Assembly: GCA_017880265.1 (NCBI GenBank)
Contig: JAFJTK010000111.1
Location: 1 to 14,164, forward strand
Length of the DNA: 14,164 nucleotides
Origin: Candidatus Pelagibacter sp.
GTDB taxonomy: Bacteria > Pseudomonadota > Alphaproteobacteria > Pelagibacterales > Pelagibacteraceae
Reading direction: 5' to 3'
The notes under the pieces: model-generated
The model's input: the letters and a program-made list of their open reading frames with translations, nothing else
Databases searched by the model: none
Told to the model about the DNA's origin: nothing
Translations under genes and position numbers: made by a program
Part shown: positions 10,725 to 14,164 of the stretch, piece by piece
Numbering within the stretch: the stretch's first letter is position 1
Layout: each line of letters opens with the position of its first letter

Positions 10725-10734
10725 ATTTATAGAG

Positions 10735-11925
10735 TTACTCTATAATTTTTGTTACTACTCCTGCTCCAACAGTTCTTCCACCTTCTCTAATAGCAAAGTT
10801 TAATTGTTCTGCCATTGCAATTGGTGTGATCAACTTAACAGTAAATTTAGCATCATCACCTGGCATAACCATTTCTGTACCAGCTGGTAATTCTACTTCT
10901 CCTGTTACGTCTGTTGTTCTAAAGTAAAACTGTGGTCTGTATTTAGTAAAGAAAGGAGTGTGTCTTCCACCCTCATCTTTTTTAAGTACATACGCTTGAG
11001 CTTCAAATTTAGTGTGAGGAGTAATTGAACCAGGCTTACAAAGAACTTGACCTCTTTCGATGTCAGATCTTTCAATACCTCTCAATAAAATTCCTACGTT
11101 GTCACCAGCTTCACCTGAGTCTAAAAGTTTTCTAAACATTTCAACACCAGTACATACTGATTTTTTTGTTTCTTTAATTCCAACGATTTCAACTTCTTCA
11201 CCAGTTTTAATTACACCTGATTCTATTCTTCCAGTTGCAACTGTTCCTCTTCCTGAAATTGAAAATACATCCTCAACAGGCATCAAGAATGGTTTGTCAA
11301 CATCTCTAGCTGGTTGTGGAATGTGTTCGTCAACAGCTTTCATTAATTCTAAAATTGAATTTTTTCCAATTTCATCATCTCTTTTTTCTACTGCTGCTAA
11401 AGCTGAACCTTTAATAATTGGAGTTTTATCTCCAGGATATTTGTATGAAGTTAGAAGTTCTCTAATTTCTTCTTCAACAAGTTCAATCATATCTTTATCA
11501 TCAACTTGGTCTACTTTATTTAAGTAAACAACAATTGCTGGGATACCAACTTGTCTTCCTAAAAGAATGTGCTCTCTTGTTTGAGGCATAGGACCATCAG
11601 CAGCGTTAACTACTAAAATTGCTCCATCCATTTGTGCAGCACCAGTGATCATGTTTTTAACATAGTCAGCGTGACCTGGACAATCTACGTGAGCGTAATG
11701 TCTTTTTTCAGTTTCATATTCAACGTGTGCAGTTGAAATTGTAATTCCTCTTTCTTTTTCTTCAGGAGCTTTATCGATTTGATCATAAGCTACCGCTGTT
11801 CCTCCACCTGCTTCTGCTAAAGTGATTGTGATAGCTGCAGTAAGAGTTGTTTTACCATGGTCGACATGACCAATAGTCCCAATGTTACAGTGGGGTTTAT
11901 TTCTAACAAACTTTTCTTTTGACAT
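10735..11925 (-). CDS. tuf: Translation elongation factor Tu
   Basis: EF-Tu is the GTPase that delivers aminoacyl-tRNA to the ribosomal A site. The 396 residues are of family length. The G1 motif GHVDHGKT is at residues 19-26, the switch I segment EKERGITI near 56-63, G3 DCPGH at 81-85 (H85 is the catalytic His), G4 NKVD at 136-139 and a G5-like GSAL near 173. Domains 2 and 3 follow and end with [15 protein letters not shown]. The start is supported by GAGG 10 bases upstream. Gene order tRNA-Tyr, tRNA-Gly, tuf, tRNA-Trp, secE puts the carrier in one transcript with its tRNA cargo. A 9-codon ORF just upstream ends on the tuf start. Whether a second tuf copy exists elsewhere cannot be told. Confidence 0.98.
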   Translation of the reverse strand: MSKEKFVRNKPHCNIGTIGHVDHGKTTLTAAITITLAEAGGGTAVAYDQIDKAPEEKERGITISTAHVEYETEKRHYAHVDCPGHADYVKNMITGAAQMDGAILVVNAADGPMPQTREHILLGRQVGIPAIVVYLNKVDQVDDKDMIELVEEEIRELLTSYKYPGDKTPIIKGSALAAVEKRDDEIGKNSILELMKAVDEHIPQPARDVDKPFLMPVEDVFSISGRGTVATGRIESGVIKTGEEVEIVGIKETKKSVCTGVEMFRKLLDSGEAGDNVGILLRGIERSDIERGQVLCKPGSITPHTKFEAQAYVLKKDEGGRHTPFFTKYRPQFYFRTTDVTGEVELPAGTEMVMPGDDAKFTVKLITPIAMAEQLNFAIREGGRTVGAGVVTKIIE

Positions 11926-11954
11926 TACTTTTTTACCTCAGTTTTTGTTTTCAT
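11925..11954 (-). CDS. Possible 9-codon leader ORF overlapping the tuf start
   Basis: An ATG at 11954-11952 opens a 9-codon frame (MKTKTEVKK) whose TAA stop overlaps the tuf ATG by one base (TAATG). The tuf ribosome-binding site lies inside its codons. It sits entirely in the 46-base gap between tRNA-Gly and tuf and has no clear ribosome-binding site of its own beyond an A-rich stretch. Its last codons resemble the last codons of rplK, which couple to rplA in the same way. It may be a translation-coupling leader, or simply a chance result of an A-rich initiation region; the length is too short to judge from coding statistics. Confidence 0.2.
   Translation of the reverse strand: MKTKTEVKK
11936..11939 (-). 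promoter_or_regulatory. Ribosome-binding site of tuf (GAGG)
   Basis: GAGG lies 10 bases before the tuf ATG. The same 4-base core, 10-base spacing and TAATG ending occur before rplA (GAGG at 9499-9496), and a variant AAGG occurs before nusG (10454-10451). The shared spacing supports these starts. Confidence 0.55.
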
Positions 11955-11971
11955 TAATAATTTTTTTTTCT

Positions 11972-12045
11972 TGGAGCGGGTAAAGGGAATCGAACCCTTA
12001 CATCCAGCTTGGAAGGCTAGCGTTCTACCATTGAACTACACCCGC
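11972..12045 (-). tRNA. tRNA-Gly (anticodon TCC)
   Basis: A 74-base gene with acceptor stem GCGGGTG paired to its 3' partner, anticodon stem CTAGC/GCTGG (one T-G pair), loop CTTCCAA with anticodon TCC, and T-loop GTTCGAT. The discriminator is T (U in RNA) and the 3' CCA is encoded. The 3' trailer begins with AG and a run of nine A residues. It lies between tRNA-Tyr and tuf and is presumably processed from their common transcript. Confidence 0.97.
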
Positions 12046-12090
12046 ACAACCCCAAGAGTAACACTCCATATCACCTAAAGTTCTATTGAA

Positions 12091-12176
12091 TGGTGGAGGG
12101 GGAAAGATTCGAACTTTCGAAGACCGAAGTCAACGGGTTTACAGCCCGCCCCATTTGACCGCTCTGGAACCCCTCC
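12091..12176 (-). tRNA. tRNA-Tyr (anticodon GTA)
   Basis: An 86-base class II tRNA with a long variable arm. The acceptor stem starts GGAGGGG and pairs with CCCCTCC, the anticodon stem CGGG/CCCG encloses a loop with anticodon GTA (loop CTGTAAA), and the variable arm is the stem around TTGACTTCGGTC. The 3' CCA is encoded. It is the first gene of the long minus-strand unit, with a GC-rich hairpin 3 bases upstream of its 5' end and a candidate promoter further up. Confidence 0.97.
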
Positions 12177-12179
12177 TCT

Positions 12180-12193
12180 GGGGAAGTGTCCCC
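12180..12193 (-). promoter_or_regulatory. GC-rich hairpin in the tRNA-Tyr leader
   Basis: GGGG and CCCC (4-bp all-GC stem, 6-base loop) stand 3 bases upstream of the mature tRNA-Tyr 5' end, in an otherwise very AT-rich gap. It would lie in the primary transcript just before the RNase P cut. It could guide 5' processing or compete with the tRNA acceptor strand, whose GGAGGGG can also pair with the CCCC. Function is inferred from position only. Confidence 0.4.
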
Positions 12194-12216
12194 TGTTCAA
12201 TAAAGCTTCAAACAAC

Positions 12217-12312
12217 ATGCGTTTTATATATTTTATTTATTCAAATGCAACACGTGATTTAATAGATAAATATTCAAAAAAACGTGTAAAACTCATTAAA
12301 TTTTATGAATAA
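12217..12312 (+). CDS. Possible 31-codon ORF overlapping the rlmB start
   Basis: An ATG at 12217 opens a 31-codon frame that ends in TAA at 12310-12312, overlapping the first codons of rlmB in another frame. The predicted peptide starts MRFIYFIYSN and is rich in aromatic and basic residues. No ribosome-binding site precedes it, and it would occupy most of the divergent promoter gap. Open stretches of this size are not rare by chance, so it is offered only as a candidate leader or upstream ORF for rlmB. Confidence 0.15.
   Translation: MRFIYFIYSNATRDLIDKYSKKRVKLIKFYE
12223..12250 (-). promoter_or_regulatory. Candidate sigma70-like promoter for the tRNA-tuf-sec-rpl-rpo unit
   Basis: On the minus strand TTGCAT (12250-12245) and TATAAA (12228-12223) are separated by 16 bases. 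This would place the transcript start near 12216, about 40 bases before tRNA-Tyr. The 128-base gap between tRNA-Tyr and rlmB is divergent and is the longest non-coding stretch in the window, so it must hold promoters for both sides. AT-rich sequence makes such matches common, so the exact boxes are uncertain. No clear promoter was recognised for rlmB on the plus strand. Confidence 0.4.
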
Positions 12313-13048
12313 ATCATCTTTTTTCATTGCTGGTCAACATGCTGTAATCGAAGCACTTAGAAATCCTGATCGAAAAGTTTTAAGGGTGTTTTTAACTGAA
12401 GATGCTAAGAAAAATATTCACAGAAAAAACCCAAGAAAAAATGTTTTAGAAGACGTTAAAGTTTATTTTAAATCTAAAAAAGAATTAGACAAATACACAT
12501 CTAAAGAACAATTAATGCATGGAGGTTATGTTGCAGAAGTTGAACATTTAGATCAACCTGATTTAAAAGAATATATAAAAGAAAAAAAGAACTGTACTTT
12601 TGTTTGTCTAGATGAAGTAACAGATCCAAGAAATATTGGTTCATTAATTAGAAGTGCTGCATCATTTAAAATAGATGGTTTAATTATTAAAGAAAGACAT
12701 TTTCCAAAAGATAGTAAGCTTATGTACAAATCTGCTAGTGGCTGCATGGAACATTTAAATATTTTTCAAGTATCTAATATCAATTCAACACTTAAAAATT
12801 TAAGAGAAAGAAATTTTTGGGTTTATGGTTTTGATGCTAGAGGAGATAAGGATTTTACAGAAGTAAAATGGGAAGGAAAAAATGTTCTCCTATTTGGATC
12901 TGAAGGATTTGGCATGAGAGAGCATACTGGTAAATATGCTGATTTCTTTGTTAAAATAGATATGAGTAAAGATATAGAAAGTTTAAATATATCTAATAGT
13001 GCAGCTATTGTTTTTCATCACCTTAGTTATTTAAAAAAAAAGAGTTGA
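12305..13048 (+). CDS. rlmB: 23S rRNA (guanosine-2'-O-)-methyltransferase, SpoU/TrmH family
   Basis: This is an SPOUT-class enzyme that uses S-adenosylmethionine to methylate a ribose 2'-O in RNA. By family it is most like RlmB, which modifies G2251 in the peptidyl-transferase P loop of 23S rRNA. The 247 residues fit. The N-terminal L30e-like substrate-binding part covers about 1-90 (FFIAGQHAVIEAL). The three SpoU motifs are present: DPRNIGSLIRSA at 107-118 with N110, LLFGSEGFGM at 195-204 with E200, and ESLNISNSAAI at 225-235 with N228 and S230. The start has no in-frame alternative upstream (stop at 12287) and no Shine-Dalgarno. It is divergent from tRNA-Tyr and followed by tRNA-Thr. Other TrmH-family targets cannot be ruled out by sequence alone. 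Confidence 0.9.
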   Translation: MNKSSFFIAGQHAVIEALRNPDRKVLRVFLTEDAKKNIHRKNPRKNVLEDVKVYFKSKKELDKYTSKEQLMHGGYVAEVEHLDQPDLKEYIKEKKNCTFVCLDEVTDPRNIGSLIRSAASFKIDGLIIKERHFPKDSKLMYKSASGCMEHLNIFQVSNINSTLKNLRERNFWVYGFDARGDKDFTEVKWEGKNVLLFGSEGFGMREHTGKYADFFVKIDMSKDIESLNISNSAAIVFHHLSYLKKKS

Positions 13049-13067
13049 TTATTTAACAAATAATTAA
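13045..13067 (+). repeat. AT-rich inverted repeat at the rlmB stop
   Basis: TTGATTATTT and AAATAATTAA pair over about 10 bp (one G-T pair) around a 3-base AAC loop, overlapping the rlmB TGA stop. It is nearly all A-T and no T-run follows, so it is a weak terminator candidate. It may mark the end of rlmB mRNA or a processing point before tRNA-Thr 14 bases on, or be chance in AT-rich DNA. Confidence 0.3.
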
Positions 13068-13081
13068 TAGTTATTGCGCAT

Positions 13082-13157
13082 GCCCTTGTAGCTCAGTTGG
13101 TAGAGCAATTGATTTGTAATCAATAGGTCCGCGGTTCGAATCCGTGCGGGGGCACCA
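13082..13157 (+). tRNA. tRNA-Thr (anticodon TGT)
   Basis: A 76-base gene. The acceptor stem GCCCTTG pairs with CGGGGGC (two T-G pairs), the anticodon stem ATTGA/TCAAT closes loop TTTGTAA with anticodon TGT, and the T-arm CGCGG/CCGTG encloses TTCGAAT. The discriminator is A and the 3' CCA is encoded. It lies 33 bases after rlmB on the same strand and 16 bases before the end of the convergent small ORF. No strong promoter of its own was recognised, so it may be read through from rlmB. Confidence 0.96.
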
Positions 13158-13173
13158 CTTCACACAACAATTG

Positions 13174-13311
13174 TTACCAAGCAGTTAACTTCCAACAAGT
13201 ATCAACATCTTCGATACGAACATAACAGCCAAGTAATGACATAATTTTAAATGCTAAAAAACCAATAAACAAAACAATTGCGACTAGAAAAATTGGATTA
13301 ATTTTTTTCAT
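13174..13311 (-). CDS. Small putative membrane protein (45 aa), downstream of nadK
   Basis: I do not recognise this gene. A 45-codon ORF starts with ATG at 13311, 5 bases after the nadK stop, and ends with TAA at 13176-13174. Residues 1-3 are MKK, residues 6-28 form one hydrophobic segment (IFLVAIVLFIGFLAF and on), and a 17-residue hydrophilic tail carries C29 and C39 (GCYVRIEDVDTCW). By the positive-inside rule the tail would face the periplasm, where the two Cys could form a disulfide. The end of the hydrophobic segment (LLGC) also resembles a lipobox, but Leu at -2 and a Lys seven residues before the Cys are unusual for a lipoprotein. Tight spacing suggests co-transcription with nadK. The signal-anchor-like layout is unlikely from non-coding sequence, yet the ORF is short and conservation is untested. 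Confidence 0.6.
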   Translation of the reverse strand: MKKINPIFLVAIVLFIGFLAFKIMSLLGCYVRIEDVDTCWKLTAW

Positions 13312-13316
13312 TAACT

Positions 13317-14087
13317 CTAGCTAGTTTCATTTCTTATTTGTTCAATTTTAATCTTTTTTTGCAGACTTCTATTTTTATCATAAAGAAGATTAAATTTAAT
13401 TTTGTTATTAGTTTTAACTGTAATTGATTTAGCATTTCTTACCTCTAAATTGTCTGCAACAGCACTTATGGGTCTTTTGGATGGATCTAAATTTGTGATA
13501 ATAATTTTAGATTTATCATTAACTATTTTACCCTTCCATCTTCTTGGTCTAAAGGCACTTATGGGAGATATAGATAGTTTTTTTGAATGAAGACTTAAGA
13601 TGGGCCCATGAACAGAAAGATTGTAAGCTGTACTCCCTGCAGGAGTTGAAACTAATACCCCATCTGAAACTAACTTTTTAATTATTTGTCTTGACCCTTG
13701 TTTAATAGATAATGATGCGGCTTGTCTACTTTGTCTTAAAATTGAAACTTCATTAATTGCTAAAGATTTTCTGGTTTGATTACTTTTATTTTTTACAATC
13801 ATTTCTAAAGGAGAAATAGAAACCATATTTGCTTTAGATAGGTTTTTGATAATATTTTTTGAAGAAAATTTATTCATCAAGAAACCGTAGTTTCCTGAAT
13901 TGATGCCATAAAATTGTTTTTTTGAATTCTTATTTTTTTTTAGTGTTTGAAGCATAAAACCATCACCTCCAATCACAATAATAAGATTATCTTTTTTAAA
14001 TTGTTCTTGATTAAGTTTTTTAACTAAAAGTTTTTTAATTTTAGAAGATTTCGTATTTTTATCAGAAATAATCTGAAGTTTAGTCAT
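13317..14087 (-). CDS. nadK: NAD kinase
   Basis: NAD kinase phosphorylates NAD+ to NADP+ using ATP (or polyphosphate in some bacteria) and sets the cytoplasmic NADP(H) pool. The 256 residues are normal for the short alphaproteobacterial form. The GGDG motif is at residues 40-43 and is followed by IKGINSG-like YGINSGNYGFL at 60-70. The NE motif is at 112-113, and the glycine-rich STPAGSTAYNLS loop at 147-158 with D142-G143 upstream. The ATG at 14087 is only 4 bases after the CCA end of tRNA-Leu, leaving no room for a Shine-Dalgarno outside the tRNA. The start is nevertheless supported by the position of the GGDG motif near residue 40. A small membrane ORF follows within 5 bases. Confidence 0.95.
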   Translation of the reverse strand: MTKLQIISDKNTKSSKIKKLLVKKLNQEQFKKDNLIIVIGGDGFMLQTLKKNKNSKKQFYGINSGNYGFLMNKFSSKNIIKNLSKANMVSISPLEMIVKNKSNQTRKSLAINEVSILRQSRQAASLSIKQGSRQIIKKLVSDGVLVSTPAGSTAYNLSVHGPILSLHSKKLSISPISAFRPRRWKGKIVNDKSKIIITNLDPSKRPISAVADNLEVRNAKSITVKTNNKIKFNLLYDKNRSLQKKIKIEQIRNETS

Positions 14088-14091
14088 TTAG

Positions 14092-14164
14092 TGGTGCCCT
14101 CGGCCAGACTCGAACTGGCACTCCGCAAGCGGCAAGGATTTTAAGTCCTTTGTGTCTACCAATT
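14092..14164 (-). tRNA. tRNA-Leu (anticodon TAA), partial at right edge
   Basis: The 3' 73 bases of a class II tRNA are present. The sequence starts in the D-loop (AATTGGTAGA), then has the anticodon stem AAGGA/TCCTT with loop CTTAAAA and anticodon TAA. A long variable arm (GCCGCTTGCGGAGT), T-loop GTTCGAG, 3' acceptor strand CGAGGGC, discriminator A and encoded CCA follow. About 13 bases of the 5' end lie outside the window. Its CCA end is 4 bases before the nadK start codon. Confidence 0.93.

Noticed and set aside
11060..11527. 155-codon plus-strand frame opposite tuf
   Set aside because: It is antisense to a highly conserved gene whose codon bias explains the open frame; its low-complexity Ser/Pro/Leu-rich translation supports this.
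12250..12287. Short inverted repeat ACACGT / ACGTGT upstream of rlmB as an operator
   Set aside because: The arms are only 6 bp and 26 bases apart, with no second copy in the window; too likely by chance.
13045..13073. Promoter for tRNA-Thr (TTGATT, 17 bases, TAGTTA)
   Set aside because: The -10 box matches the consensus poorly and the -35 overlaps an inverted repeat at the rlmB stop; the match is no better than expected in AT-rich DNA.
13166..13175. Palindrome AACAATTGTT as a terminator between tRNA-Thr and the small ORF
   Set aside because: It is a 10-base palindrome with no loop and no following T-run, so it cannot form a useful RNA hairpin.

Overview
The window is a compact, AT-rich chromosomal housekeeping segment. 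It most likely comes from a SAR11-type alphaproteobacterium (Candidatus Pelagibacter or a close relative). The evidence is the strong A/T bias in every gene, gene junctions of 2-5 bases or 1-base TAATG overlaps, and the gene order rlmB | tRNA-Tyr, tRNA-Gly, tuf, tRNA-Trp, secE, nusG, rplK, rplA, rplJ, rplL, rpoB, rpoC. I recognise this as the usual alphaproteobacterial order, but I could not run a database search. No mobile element, CRISPR array or phage-like gene is visible.

About 1-12180 is one long minus-strand expression unit. Read in the direction of transcription, it begins in the gap next to rlmB with a candidate sigma70-like promoter and a GC-rich leader hairpin. It continues through tRNA-Tyr, tRNA-Gly, tuf, tRNA-Trp, secE, nusG, four ribosomal protein genes, rpoB and rpoC, and runs off the left edge inside rpoC. 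It combines tRNAs, the factor that delivers aminoacyl-tRNAs (EF-Tu), a translocon subunit, a transcription factor, the L11/L1/L10/L7-L12 stalk proteins and the two large RNA polymerase subunits. The only non-coding gap of note between its protein genes is the 56 bases between rplL and rpoB, which hold a perfect 11-bp inverted repeat.

About 12177-12304 is a divergent regulatory gap. To its right, rlmB (23S rRNA 2'-O-methyltransferase) and tRNA-Thr read on the plus strand. From the right edge, a partial tRNA-Leu, nadK (NAD kinase) and an unlisted 45-codon membrane-peptide ORF read on the minus strand. The two groups converge with only 16 bases between tRNA-Thr and the small ORF.

The core genes are ordinary. 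The items worth a second look are: the small membrane ORF coupled to nadK; nadK starting 4 bases after a tRNA CCA end, so its processed mRNA would be effectively leaderless; the rplL-rpoB hairpin with no Shine-Dalgarno before rpoB; the absence of space for the classical L10 leader; a 9-codon leader ORF ending on the tuf start codon; and a repeated purine-rich motif placed 10 bases upstream of TAATG starts.
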